Positions 27,882-37,262 of a stretch of DNA of 64,000 nt are shown here, piece by piece. Every line of letters begins with the position of its first letter. Within the stretch, counting starts at the first letter, position 1. Origin of the DNA: RFSX01 sp965230215 (GTDB lineage Bacteria > Bacteroidota > Bacteroidia > Chitinophagales > Saprospiraceae); assembly GCA_965230215.1 (NCBI GenBank), contig CBDDKN010000001.1, forward strand, positions 1,178,001 to 1,242,000. Reading direction: 5' to 3'. The notes beneath the pieces are model-generated. The model saw nothing but the letters and a program-made list of their open reading frames with translations, searched no databases and was not told where the DNA came from. A program made the position numbers and the translations under genes.

Positions 27882-30800
27882 CTATAATCCCAATGATCCT
27901 ACGCGGACATTCAGATACATGCCGTGCCATTCCAATATCGGACTTAAGACTTGGCTTGTGTTGGGATAAGCCAATCGCCTGTTTCCAAATATCAATGGCC
28001 AAGCCATTTCAAATCCAGGAACCATCCAGGACCTGTTGTAATTGTTCTGCATGTAAAATGAAAGTGGCCAGTTGTGCGGTCTAAACTGATCCAGACTCAT
28101 ATCATACATAGAAGCCATCAGTTCAATTTCTCCAACAGCTGCTCCTTCCTTTTTCGAGATATTTATCTGCCATTCCTGATCGCTACCTACCAAAGTCTTA
28201 TCTCGAAAGTTTGCAAGCTTTATATCCAGATGTTTATTGCTGTGAGGTACATTGATGTAATGTGTTTGTGTGTAAACTCTGTTATGTTTGATAAGAAGAA
28301 TATTCAAGTAGAAGCCTCCTCTATGAGATTCTTCAATTTTGAAATTAAGCTCCTTATTGCGCTGATTAACCAAACCCTGTGCAAAGGCCTCTCCCTTTCT
28401 TACCAGTTCGTATTGACAATCAAACTTTTTAAATGGTGTGTTGAGTTTTAGATTCAGATACTCTCCGGGCTTATACTGCGACTTAATAGCAGACATGATG
28501 ATGGCCTCCCCGGGAATAGCGCGTTGCTTAAAGTCTGAGATGGAAACGATTCGTTCAATCTCTTTCTTCTCTCCCCTTTCGTTTTCCAATCGGAATACCA
28601 ACTTATACAGACCTCTATCCAATTCGTTTAACACATCTGAAGACATTACTGAACCCTCAAGTTTGTAATCACCAACTTTGGATATTATTTCATATTCTTT
28701 CTGATTTACCAGGGAAAATGGTTTTTCAAAACGAAAATCCTTGGCATAGGATGCTTCATCAATAATCTGCTGATCGACATAATCCCAATACTTTTCTTTA
28801 AAGTGCTTGGTCTCGTGCTTCAGAGAATACACTTCCAGATTAAGCACTGTCTTATAAGCAACATTATCACAATTGAAGGTTCGAACATGGATGCTGTCGA
28901 ACTCCCCTTTTATACCTGCATCAGCCGCGCTAATCGTTTCGTAAAAAGATTCCTTCCCTACACGCAGGCTCTTGCTGATAGTGAGTGATTCACCACTAAG
29001 GTCAGTAATGTCACATGTAATATCATACACAGTCCATCCCCGACCATCAAGTTCTTCTGATTTAAAACTGATCTGAAATTCCCCATTGGCATTTGTTGCA
29101 CTTGAGCCCTCAGCAATCAACTCATTTCTATTTCTTGGAATAATCCGTCTGTAATAAGGTTCCGGATATCCATAGATCGACTTGGTAATGGTGTATTTAA
29201 CCTCAGCCCCCGATAACAATACACCACTGTAACTCTCCAGAAAACCCTGTATCGAAATAGTATCACCAGCGCGATAAGCCTCAGTCACCTCTTCGAATTC
29301 GGCCTTTATACCAGGGCGCTTATACTCTTCTACACTAATGGAAGCCCTGCCGTTTATATCTCCGGATGAACAGACAATCTGATAATTGCCTCGAAGTCCA
29401 CTCGAAGGAATATTAAAAAATGAAGAGAAGGTTCCAAAATCATTGGTCTTTAACTCACGCTTATCTACGACCTGACCATTTACATCACGCAGGTAAACCG
29501 TCAATGATTTATCACGGATCAGTTCTGGAATATCTGACTCATCTGAATGCAAATATGCCAACCCTTTAAATTGCACCAGCTGGCCTGGTCGATATATAGA
29601 TCTGTCTGTAAAGATGTTCAATGAAGCTTGTTTAAAACTTCCTTGCTTGTTATTGATAAAATGTTGTACCCTCAGATCAAGCGTATCTGTTCCTTTCGAG
29701 AATACATAACTGAAATTTCCTGAATTGCTTTTTCTGAATTCATATTTTCCTTCTGAGTTCGTTTCAGTCTGATCTATAAGGCTCCATTTATTTCTTCGGG
29801 TTCTATGATCATATTCAAAAGAAAACTTTTCAACCTTTACGTCCCCAATTGGTGTTCCCTCCATACGATCCAGTACCATTCCACCAGATCTCACAGAAGG
29901 ACTCTTTGTTATATAGGATAGATCTGACACCAGAAAGGCATTCATATTTTTAGCTGCAGCTATATTGGCTGATACGACATCCTTGGATTGTGATGTAAGC
30001 ACATACAGGCCATGGTCAAGAGCTTCAATGGGTATCTCCACTCCATGATATCTGAAATCATCAGCTCCTGGCAATTCAACTGTCCACTCTTTGAACAGGT
30101 TTGCCTGGGTCAAGACTGCCAACTTCTCATCTTTTCGATAGCTTTCAATAAATCTTATGCGGTCTGCACCTTGAAGTTTATGCAACTGCAAGGTCACAGA
30201 ATTGATGTTTCGATAATTTAAGTAAGCTAAAAACTTCTCCTCTGATGAAACCACACGCTCGATCTTCACTTCAAGAAACTCTTGTTTCAGATTTTCTCTG
30301 AACAACTTGATTCGATCCTCTTGATCAGCACCTTTATAAGCCTGAGCGAATTTCTGAATCCAGGTATAGGCTTGGCTAAAGTGTCCCTGATCTTCAACTG
30401 AATTCTTAGCAGAATGGCCATTCTGCAGATGTTGGTTGATTATTTTTGAATATGCCAAAGCCCTGGCATTAGAATAGCCAGCAGACGCATCTCGAGCTAT
30501 CTTGTCAAGTGTGGCCAGATATAACGCATCCCTATCTGCTTTTTGGTAATGATTCAAGACATAATCCAATCTCTTGATAGAAAGTGCTAAACGTGTCTCT
30601 TCATCAATGGTGAGGTCTCTCGCAGCTTGCTGGAATAAGTTGAGGCAATTCAACTTATAATCAGATGTATTTTGTTCTAAACTTACATCGGTGAATACAC
30701 TGTCCGCCTGCATCAGCCTCTCGTCATCGAATCGATAAGTTTTATCCGGAAGTGAGACAAAAGAGCTGCTATTGCTGAAATGTCTTAAGGTTCTAAATAG

Positions 30801-31391
30801 AATAAACTCCTTCAAGTTCTTGGCATTTACTTGCCATGGGTCCTGAATTTCTGAATATTTCAGATGGCGGATAATGGGTTCAAATAACTCTAGATCCGAA
30901 TCTTCCGCCATCCTTACTGCTTCCAGATGATGTTCAAGGGATGCCTTCTGGACATATTCCAATGATTCAAATTTCAAATCCGCGTCATCAGAACTTCCCG
31001 TAGCTGTTCTGTTGGCAAATCTGTACATATTGGCCATCCCATAATTATGATACAGTTCGCCCAACATAGAATGAAAGACAGCCTTAGCAGAATTAGAATT
31101 TAATGCATCAATCTCCTTTTCAAATGTCAGGAGCATATCAGCCGAATCATTATCCTCAAACTGCGATGACAGTTTGGTCTTGTAAATAATTGCTTTTAAA
31201 AGTTGACCTTCCTCGTTTTCATTACGCGCCTTTTCATAAATCTTTTCTACTATTTCATAGGCTGATTTGGGCAAGGACTTGTTTTCAAAAGCATATACTT
31301 CAGCCCACAATTCATCATAACTCTCATTGAATGAAATATTGTCGCCTGAAGAAATCAGGAGTAACAGCAATGTCATTAGTGTTTGCTTCAT
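27882..31391 (-). CDS. Alpha-2-macroglobulin, N-terminal fragment (frame 1)
   Basis: 1169 residues beginning with a signal peptide (about 1-17, no lipobox cysteine), a long helical N-terminal region, then macroglobulin domains: MG1-like with RSGGMVLDRMEGTPIGDVKV, MG2 at about residues 595-690 (FTDRSIYRPGQLVQFKG) and further beta-sandwich repeats. It ends prematurely at 27882 after LEWHGMYLNVRVGS plus three out-of-frame residues. Start ATG at 31391 is the only reasonable one. Export to the periplasm is inferred from the signal peptide. Confidence 0.8.
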   Translation of the reverse strand: MKQTLMTLLLLLISSGDNISFNESYDELWAEVYAFENKSLPKSAYEIVEKIYEKARNENEEGQLLKAIIYKTKLSSQFEDNDSADMLLTFEKEIDALNSNSAKAVFHSMLGELYHNYGMANMYRFANRTATGSSDDADLKFESLEYVQKASLEHHLEAVRMAEDSDLELFEPIIRHLKYSEIQDPWQVNAKNLKEFILFRTLRHFSNSSSFVSLPDKTYRFDDERLMQADSVFTDVSLEQNTSDYKLNCLNLFQQAARDLTIDEETRLALSIKRLDYVLNHYQKADRDALYLATLDKIARDASAGYSNARALAYSKIINQHLQNGHSAKNSVEDQGHFSQAYTWIQKFAQAYKGADQEDRIKLFRENLKQEFLEVKIERVVSSEEKFLAYLNYRNINSVTLQLHKLQGADRIRFIESYRKDEKLAVLTQANLFKEWTVELPGADDFRYHGVEIPIEALDHGLYVLTSQSKDVVSANIAAAKNMNAFLVSDLSYITKSPSVRSGGMVLDRMEGTPIGDVKVEKFSFEYDHRTRRNKWSLIDQTETNSEGKYEFRKSNSGNFSYVFSKGTDTLDLRVQHFINNKQGSFKQASLNIFTDRSIYRPGQLVQFKGLAYLHSDESDIPELIRDKSLTVYLRDVNGQVVDKRELKTNDFGTFSSFFNIPSSGLRGNYQIVCSSGDINGRASISVEEYKRPGIKAEFEEVTEAYRAGDTISIQGFLESYSGVLLSGAEVKYTITKSIYGYPEPYYRRIIPRNRNELIAEGSSATNANGEFQISFKSEELDGRGWTVYDITCDITDLSGESLTISKSLRVGKESFYETISAADAGIKGEFDSIHVRTFNCDNVAYKTVLNLEVYSLKHETKHFKEKYWDYVDQQIIDEASYAKDFRFEKPFSLVNQKEYEIISKVGDYKLEGSVMSSDVLNELDRGLYKLVFRLENERGEKKEIERIVSISDFKQRAIPGEAIIMSAIKSQYKPGEYLNLKLNTPFKKFDCQYELVRKGEAFAQGLVNQRNKELNFKIEESHRGGFYLNILLIKHNRVYTQTHYINVPHSNKHLDIKLANFRDKTLVGSDQEWQINISKKEGAAVGEIELMASMYDMSLDQFRPHNWPLSFYMQNNYNRSWMVPGFEMAWPLIFGNRRLAYPNTSQVLSPILEWHGMYLNVRVGSLGL

Positions 31392-31461
31392 AAAGACGTT
31401 TCTATAATTATTATAACGGAATTAACATTTAGAGCCTTCCCAAACAAAGCATAATTAAATG

Positions 31462-32544
31462 TTAATATTCAAACCGGTTGATATCGACTTCCTGAGATAT
31501 TGGCATTGAATTGATCAAGTGGTCTTCTACCAGGTGACGGGCCCAATACGGGCTTAAGGACGTGCCTTTTGTTCCCATACCATTAAAGATATATAATTGA
31601 GAATGATCTTGGTGCACGCCAATCAATGGACGCCTGCCCTTCACACTTGGTCTTATCCCCGCTTTATGACTTACTATTGAATATTGGCAATTGAGAAGAG
31701 AATCCAGCTTTGCTTGCCATTCCTGTTTCCACGCCTCGGTTGGCTTATGATCTTCAAAATCCCATATATAGGAACCACCACTCCAGAAACTATTCGAAGA
31801 AGCAAGAGGCACTAGGAATATCTCATCTCTTAATATTTGCCCAGAACTGAAATTCTCAATCTGGATTTCCAATGCCTCGCCTTTTGCAGGTTGAAATGGC
31901 AGTGTAGCAAAATAGGGATTATTAATAGCCTGGTATCCTTCACAAAAAATTATCAAATCATATTCCTGTCCCGCATAATTGCAACCGCTATCATTTAATT
32001 CAAGCAGATTGAAATCAAACTTCGATTCGATTAGTCTCCCTTCTTTGTGTAACAAATCACGATACAAGACTATCATCTTTGCGATATCCACCTGATAGGC
32101 ATTGTCGATAACACCATAGCGCATTGGCTTTTCAATTATGGAATCATAGTCGTAATGCTCCAAATTATCTTTCAAAAATCTTTCGTAGCCCTCTCTTGAA
32201 GTGCTGCTATCCCATTTGTTGATATGCGCTGCTGAGCGTAAACATCTAAGCACCACAGATCTGGTCACCAATTCAACACCAAGTTTATCCGAAAGTGCTT
32301 GATAGCACACATCGGCTTCAACAATGAGATCTTCTATCATCCAAGATTTAACATATCCTCTTCCCGTTATTGGGTTTATCAATCCAGCTGCCGCCTTTGT
32401 AGAAGATGCATAATGATTGTTATCCATCACAACGTGATCAATTTGATGGACAGACAAGTAATGTGATAAAACCGTTCCGGCCAATCCTTGACCAACAATC
32501 AGTACTCTGCTATCAGCGTTTATACTAGATTTTGTCATAGGCAT
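31462..32544 (-). CDS. FAD-dependent oxidoreductase (DAO family)
   Basis: A 360-residue flavoenzyme of the D-amino-acid/glycine oxidase fold. The dinucleotide-binding motif GQGLAGTVLSHYL is near the N-terminus, the flavin-region tract AAAGLINPITGRGYVKSW follows, and the C-terminal FAD motif is GIRPSVKGRRPLIGVH ... NGMGTKGTSLSPYWA. Bacteroidota carry many such proteins, often annotated only as oxidoreductases; the substrate is unknown. The start overlaps the mmcQ-like gene by 20 nt (or 14 nt if the second Met is used), so it ends the guaA operon. Confidence 0.85.
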   Translation of the reverse strand: MPMTKSSINADSRVLIVGQGLAGTVLSHYLSVHQIDHVVMDNNHYASSTKAAAGLINPITGRGYVKSWMIEDLIVEADVCYQALSDKLGVELVTRSVVLRCLRSAAHINKWDSSTSREGYERFLKDNLEHYDYDSIIEKPMRYGVIDNAYQVDIAKMIVLYRDLLHKEGRLIESKFDFNLLELNDSGCNYAGQEYDLIIFCEGYQAINNPYFATLPFQPAKGEALEIQIENFSSGQILRDEIFLVPLASSNSFWSGGSYIWDFEDHKPTEAWKQEWQAKLDSLLNCQYSIVSHKAGIRPSVKGRRPLIGVHQDHSQLYIFNGMGTKGTSLSPYWARHLVEDHLINSMPISQEVDINRFEY

Positions 32545-32884
32545 CTCTGAGCTTCCTGGTAAGACCTTTTATGATTAATGAATATGAATGATCAATTAAC
32601 TCTATGATAAATTTATCATCAAGACCATCTTCGATGAAGACCGTATTCCAATGCTTCTTATTCATGTGAAAACCAGGTATAATCTGGTGATGCATTTCCC
32701 GCCATTCCAACGATCTTTCGGGATCTGCCTTTAGATTGACACTGGGTGTCTCATTGTTTAATGGAAGAATTGCGAAGATCTTTCCCATTACCTTGAATAC
32801 AAGCGTATGTTCGTCAAATGGAAGACTTTCCTCTGAAGCTTTTTTGCTTAGGCAATATTCTCTGAAAGTGGTGATGTCCATCAA
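32525..32884 (-). CDS. MmcQ/YjbR family protein
   Basis: A 119-residue small protein of the MmcQ/YjbR family (CyaY-like fold, proposed DNA-binding). Typical text is SLPFDEHTLVFKVMGKIFAI, VNLKADPERSLEWREMH and FHMNKKHWNTVFIE near the middle. E. coli YjbR binds DNA weakly; a clear physiological role is lacking. Two Met codons start the frame. It lies 3 bp after the rRNA/tRNA methylase gene and overlaps the oxidoreductase by 20 nt. Confidence 0.87.
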   Translation of the reverse strand: MMDITTFREYCLSKKASEESLPFDEHTLVFKVMGKIFAILPLNNETPSVNLKADPERSLEWREMHHQIIPGFHMNKKHWNTVFIEDGLDDKFIIELIDHSYSLIIKGLTRKLRDAYDKI

Positions 32885-32887
32885 TGA

Positions 32888-33511
32888 TTATTTATGTTTA
32901 TAGGAAGCTTCGTGAATGTCGATAAAGCGTTTTTTTATTTCCATACGCCATTCATCATCCTCTGCTATTTCATCATTGTACATCCCCTTCTCAATCCTTT
33001 GACGGGAAGCTTCAAAAATGCTGATGGCACATGCTACCGAAATATTGAGACTCTGAGCCATACCCATTTGTGGAATAATAATATTGCCGTCTGCAAAACT
33101 CAGGGCATGATCGCTTAATCCCTCATGCTCATTTCCGAAGAGCAAAGCCACATTTGCAGTCAGGTCCGTATCATATATGGATCGGGCTTCCTCCCCCAGG
33201 TGTGTGGCAAGTATCTTATCATAATTCATGCGAACATGATTAAAGCAATCATCGATATCCCTGTAGCAATGAAGCCGGATCCACTTTTTTACGCCTGTAC
33301 TGCTACTGCTGAGTCTTTCCAATCGCTCAAAGTCAAGATGATCTTCTGTATACAATATAAAGAGCTCATCTATGCCAACTGCATCACAACTTCGAATTAC
33401 TGCTCCTATATTATGAGGGTCATGCACATTTTCCAGAACAACAGTCATGCGTTGTCGCAGCGATGCAACGCGCTTGAATTTTTCCATTCGCTTGTCTGTC
33501 ATCAAGTGCAT
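32888..33511 (-). CDS. trmH: SPOUT-class RNA 2'-O-methyltransferase, TrmH-like
   Basis: A 207-residue SpoU/TrmH family enzyme. Motif 1 is VLENVHDPHNIGAVIRSCDAVG, motif 2 LLFGNEHEGLSDHAL and motif 3 MAQSLNISVACAISIFE, forming the SAM-binding trefoil knot. The order, length and text match bacterial TrmH, which methylates G18 of tRNAs, although other SpoU members modify rRNA. Three Met codons occur in the first nine residues; the longest is given. Tightly packed in the guaA-to-oxidoreductase operon (6-bp and 3-bp gaps). Confidence 0.86.
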   Translation of the reverse strand: MHLMTDKRMEKFKRVASLRQRMTVVLENVHDPHNIGAVIRSCDAVGIDELFILYTEDHLDFERLERLSSSSTGVKKWIRLHCYRDIDDCFNHVRMNYDKILATHLGEEARSIYDTDLTANVALLFGNEHEGLSDHALSFADGNIIIPQMGMAQSLNISVACAISIFEASRQRIEKGMYNDEIAEDDEWRMEIKKRFIDIHEASYKHK

Positions 33512-33517
33512 AGGAAG

Positions 33518-34855
33518 TCAATTACTTATGAACCTGTCATCTTCAAAACTTAGGATATAAAGGTGCTTATTCTGAAAATATTGGATATCCTCAAAACTAT
33601 CATCGCCTGGTTCGAAAACTTTCTGAATATCAAATCGGGTTTGTAAAAGCTCTGAAGTATAATTGTCAACGAAGTGATGAAATTTACGACCGTAATTAAA
33701 CAGGTTACGCCCCAGGTATAGCATCATATCATAGGCTTCAAAAGCTTCATCACTAGGAAAATCTCTGAATTTCTTATAATAAGCCTCTTTGAATTCCTGG
33801 GTAACATTCGAATTCCTGTCCACGTAATTGGACCTGCAAACCTGCATGTTCAGACTGCGATACAATTCGAATTTAATTTTATCGGATTCAAACAATATCG
33901 GCATACCGTAAAGTGTAATATCATTCTCTCCTTTCTCACCACTCAACTTACGCGCCACATTATAAACAAAGTCTTCATCTGTGGAAAAAGACCAATGTGG
34001 AAGAATCAGGCAGTAAGTCTCTTTTTCGCCTAGCAAACTGTCAAAGGCCGTTTCTCCGTAGACCAGAGAGTCCTCGTTGACATAGAATTCTTTCAATCTG
34101 CTTTCTGGCCCACCAAGCTCCTCGGCCTGTGCCATCGCTTGCAAGAATCTGAAATAGGTAAGATCTTCTCTTTTGTTTTTTCGACCAATCAATACAATGT
34201 TTTCCTTGGCAAAGTTTGACATGGCGTGTTCAATGATTCTCTGATAATGGTCGCGGAGACCTGGCTTCATCTGCAGGAAATACGGATTTTCACGCGATAT
34301 CTTACTTCCTGATTTCCAAGGCGAAACAACAAGAATATCATTGGCCTTACCAAAATTGGCTGTGACTGCCAATTGATCAGAATTACGTGGACCTATAATC
34401 AGATCAGCGTCCTTGCATTGTCTGAGTTTGAGATCAAAATTGCCAGATTCTGCATCTATAACTTCAACCTCCATGTTCAAGCCTTCATCTTCTAATTGAT
34501 CCAGAGCCATTTTCAAACCAGCATAGTAGTGGGTCATGCGGCCCAGTTTGGTTTCTGCCTGATTCACATCAGCGCGATTATTGCGGGCAATTTCAAACGG
34601 CAACAGAAGCTTAACCGCATAGCTGGACTTCTTTTCAAGCAGGAATGATTCCATGGCATCCTCGTATTCAGAAGTTTTATCAACCTCTGTCCATACGATA
34701 GTATCCATTTCTTCATCCAGGGCAACAATGGTATCAGCTTCAACACGCTCAGGTGCAGTTGTCGTTGTACCGGCAGCCTTCTTGGTACCACCGCAAGAGG
34801 CCAAGAGCGTTAAGCTTGATATGAAGATTAGTATTTTTATTCTCATTACTCCCAT
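33518..34855 (-). CDS. Lipoprotein with periplasmic-binding-protein type 1 fold
   Basis: A 445-residue predicted lipoprotein: lipobox LLASC with acylated Cys at residue 21, a Thr-rich linker, then a type 1 periplasmic binding (LivJ/LpoA-like) domain: AVKLLLPFEIARNN, THYYAGLKMALDQLEDEG, DADLIIGPRNSDQL, ILVVSPWKSGSK and YDMMLYLGRNLFNYG. Homologues often carry LysM domains, absent here. It may sense a ligand or assist peptidoglycan synthesis; no transporter genes are near. Its start overlaps the guaA 3' end by 10 nt, so it is translated with guaA. Confidence 0.8.
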   Translation of the reverse strand: MGVMRIKILIFISSLTLLASCGGTKKAAGTTTTAPERVEADTIVALDEEMDTIVWTEVDKTSEYEDAMESFLLEKKSSYAVKLLLPFEIARNNRADVNQAETKLGRMTHYYAGLKMALDQLEDEGLNMEVEVIDAESGNFDLKLRQCKDADLIIGPRNSDQLAVTANFGKANDILVVSPWKSGSKISRENPYFLQMKPGLRDHYQRIIEHAMSNFAKENIVLIGRKNKREDLTYFRFLQAMAQAEELGGPESRLKEFYVNEDSLVYGETAFDSLLGEKETYCLILPHWSFSTDEDFVYNVARKLSGEKGENDITLYGMPILFESDKIKFELYRSLNMQVCRSNYVDRNSNVTQEFKEAYYKKFRDFPSDEAFEAYDMMLYLGRNLFNYGRKFHHFVDNYTSELLQTRFDIQKVFEPGDDSFEDIQYFQNKHLYILSFEDDRFISN

Positions 34856-36384
34856 TCGATTGTAGCTGGCGGTTTAGTTGAAATATCATATACAACCCTA
34901 TTTATCCCTTTGACTTGATTTATTATTTCATTTGAAATATCAGCCAAAAGCTCATAAGGCAATTTCGTCCACTCTGCGGTCATTCCATCATTAGAATTGA
35001 CAGCTCTTAATGCTACAGTAAATTCATATGTGCGCTCATCTCCCATTACACCAACGGATTTGACGGGTAACAAAATTGTGCCGGCCTGCCAAACTTTATC
35101 ATACCAGCCGGAAGATTTTAGCTTGTTGATATAAATATGGTCTGCTTCCTGATTTAATCGGAGTTTCTCTTCAGTAATTTCACCCAATACCCGAATAGCC
35201 ATTCCTGGGCCCGGGAACGGATGGCGATCTATAAAGCTGCTGGGTATCCCCAGCATTCTCCCAACACTTCTCACCTCATCTTTAAAGAGCGACCTCAATG
35301 GTTCAACAAGCTTAAGATGAAGCCTTTCCGGAAGTCCGCCGACGTTGTGATGTGACTTTATCGTAGCTGAAGGGCCTTTTACCGAAACCGACTCGATAAC
35401 ATCCGGGTAAATGGTTCCTTGAGCCAACCACTTCACATCAGGCAACTTATGTGACTCTCTGTCAAATACTTCAATGAATACACGGCCGATAATTTTCCTT
35501 TTCTTTTCAGGATCGCTAACACCATTTAATTCGCTTAAGAAATCTTGAGTGGCATCTACACCTATTACGTTAAGACCTAATTCTTTATAAGATTCCAGCA
35601 CCTCATCAAACTCATTCTTTCGGAGTAAACCGTTGTTCACAAAAATGCCGGTAAGATTATCTCCTACTGCCTTATTGAGTAGAATGGCCGCAACCGTAGA
35701 ATCAACACCACCAGAAAGACCGAGTATTACTTTTTCTTCTCCAAGCTGTTCACGCAATTCCTGAACTGTTGTTTCAATAAAAGATTCAGGCGTCCAATCT
35801 TTACTGCATCCGGCAATATTGCTTAGAAAGTTATCCAGTAGTTTCTCCCCTTCAAGGCTGTGTGTGACTTCAGGATGAAATTGTATGCCATGAAACGAAT
35901 GTGCAAAAGCACCTTCTTTAGATCTGTAAGCGGCTACAGGAATACTGTCGGTACTGGAAAGTATGGTAAACTGTTCCGGAAGCTCAAGAATAGAATCTGC
36001 ATGCGACATCCACACCTGAGATTGAGATTCGAAACCCTGAAACAGCGAATCATGGTCATCCACTTTGATGGTAGCTTTTCCATATTCCCGTTTTTGAGAT
36101 TTTTCTACGCGTCCGCCGAAGTTCTTGGCCACAAGCTGCGCTCCGTAACAAATGCCCAGAACAGGCAGATGTTCAAGAATCTCACCAACATCAAGATTGA
36201 AATTGTCCGGGTCATTTACAGAACAAGGACTACCTGATAGAATGACAGCCTTTATACTTTCATCTGAGTAATCAAATTTCCAGTCAAAAGGATGTATTTC
36301 CGAGTATACTCTGAGCTCACGCAAGCGACGTGCAATGAGTTGTGTATACTGCGATCCGAAATCTAGTATTATGATCTTTTCCAT
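34846..36384 (-). CDS. guaA: GMP synthase (glutamine-hydrolysing)
   Basis: Converts XMP to GMP with glutamine and ATP. The 512-residue protein has an N-terminal class I glutamine amidotransferase (nucleophile in LGICYGAQL, catalytic HPE in IQFHPEVTH), an ATP-pyrophosphatase domain with P-loop LGLSGGVDSTVAA and the C-terminal dimerisation domain ending KPPATIEWE, all characteristic. Start MEKIIILDFGSQYTQLIARR is standard. Upstream 71 bp separate it from an OmpA-like secreted protein; downstream it overlaps a lipoprotein gene. Confidence 0.97.
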   Translation of the reverse strand: MEKIIILDFGSQYTQLIARRLRELRVYSEIHPFDWKFDYSDESIKAVILSGSPCSVNDPDNFNLDVGEILEHLPVLGICYGAQLVAKNFGGRVEKSQKREYGKATIKVDDHDSLFQGFESQSQVWMSHADSILELPEQFTILSSTDSIPVAAYRSKEGAFAHSFHGIQFHPEVTHSLEGEKLLDNFLSNIAGCSKDWTPESFIETTVQELREQLGEEKVILGLSGGVDSTVAAILLNKAVGDNLTGIFVNNGLLRKNEFDEVLESYKELGLNVIGVDATQDFLSELNGVSDPEKKRKIIGRVFIEVFDRESHKLPDVKWLAQGTIYPDVIESVSVKGPSATIKSHHNVGGLPERLHLKLVEPLRSLFKDEVRSVGRMLGIPSSFIDRHPFPGPGMAIRVLGEITEEKLRLNQEADHIYINKLKSSGWYDKVWQAGTILLPVKSVGVMGDERTYEFTVALRAVNSNDGMTAEWTKLPYELLADISNEIINQVKGINRVVYDISTKPPATIEWE

Positions 36385-36455
36385 GAGGACACAAATATAA
36401 CATCATCCTATGGAATAAGGACAAAACTTAATGCTTCAGCTTATCTAAACAGAAC

Positions 36456-37058
36456 TTAATTTATGACTACAGAGACAAACTTGGATTCTCTGTTAGATCC
36501 GATAAGTGAAGTCAGTATTCTGTTGGATGGAACCCCTTGAGATTCGAGATAAGCACGACAAGCATCAAGCCTATTCTGTATTAGTTCCTGACTAGCCCCA
36601 TCACCACTCTTAAACCAGGATTTTAATAGTATTGATTTCCTATTACCGGACTTCATTGCTGAGGCAAATGATTGGATTGTGCTTAGGGAAGCATCTGTAA
36701 GGATGGCTGAACCCGAATCGAAATTTACATATGGTTCCGGAAGATCTGAACTGGTATCAAAGGAAGTCGTAGCTTCAGGTGCCACATCATTTGGCAATTC
36801 TTCAGCTGCAACCGGTGTATCGCTATCAATACCGCCTTCTATCAACTTGATGTCAAGCTTCTGAAATGCATCTGCGGGCGATTTTTTATAGCCCTTCATA
36901 TAACCGGGAACTTCATTATAAACCGCAGCAATCTCGCCATCTTGCAGCTTGACGCGCGTGGGTTTCTCATTGATGAGGACAACAGTAGTCTGGGCTATGC
37001 CGATTTGGGTGCAAAAGGCAAAGACTACGATTAAGCCACTTGTGGGTAAAAATTTCAT
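36456..37058 (-). CDS. Exported protein with a degenerate OmpA-like C-terminal domain
   Basis: A 200-residue secreted protein with a signal peptide (about 1-22, ending GIAQ), a short charged middle, an acidic linker (about 75-105) and a C-terminal 90 residues with the OmpA layout: VNFDSGSAILTDASLSTIQSF, then NRLDACRAYLESQGVPSNRI and a final strand. The peptidoglycan-binding core residues of real OmpA domains (the NxxLSxxRAxxV signature) are partly altered to NRLDACRAYL, and the usual NRR-type end is missing, so diaminopimelate binding is doubtful. Flanked by about 200 bp of AT-rich sequence on the nusB side. Confidence 0.7.
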   Translation of the reverse strand: MKFLPTSGLIVVFAFCTQIGIAQTTVVLINEKPTRVKLQDGEIAAVYNEVPGYMKGYKKSPADAFQKLDIKLIEGGIDSDTPVAAEELPNDVAPEATTSFDTSSDLPEPYVNFDSGSAILTDASLSTIQSFASAMKSGNRKSILLKSWFKSGDGASQELIQNRLDACRAYLESQGVPSNRILTSLIGSNRESKFVSVVIN

Positions 37059-37262
37059 GGGAATAAAATCTTTTTAATTAAGTTAAAGCGCTGATTTACA
37101 GCATATAACTCTCTCTGGGACGGACTTAAACAGTATCTGTTATTAAACTAATTATTTATAATATAAAATATCAGTACAATATTGGTAAATGTCAACTATT
37201 TACCAGTATTTAACCTAATAAACGTTAGATTGGTTCTATTTGTTGGATAAATCGCCTAAAAA
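37059..37262. other. AT-rich intergenic stretch between nusB and the OmpA-like gene
   Basis: About 200 bp without a gene, with A/T runs around 37140-37215. Probably holds the promoter of the minus-strand OmpA-like gene and the end of the nusB transcript; I see no clear hairpin terminator or consensus promoter. Confidence 0.4.

Larger units (their letters stand above)
25468..31391 (-). pseudogene. Alpha-2-macroglobulin family protein, broken by two +1 frameshifts
   Basis: Three consecutive minus-strand frames together encode one bacterial alpha-2-macroglobulin of about 1970 residues, the usual Bacteroidota size. Joining the first and second frames near 27885-27901 restores a run ending YRNVQGGPEIMMKNAMP; joining the second and third at 27511 restores PRFVKAGDSLRITARVSN. 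Each join needs removal of one base. These proteins trap or sense proteases in the periplasm or at the surface. No CxEQ thioester is seen, so it would be the thioester-free kind. Either the gene is decaying or the assembly has two errors; surrounding codon use and domain conservation are normal. Confidence 0.85.
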
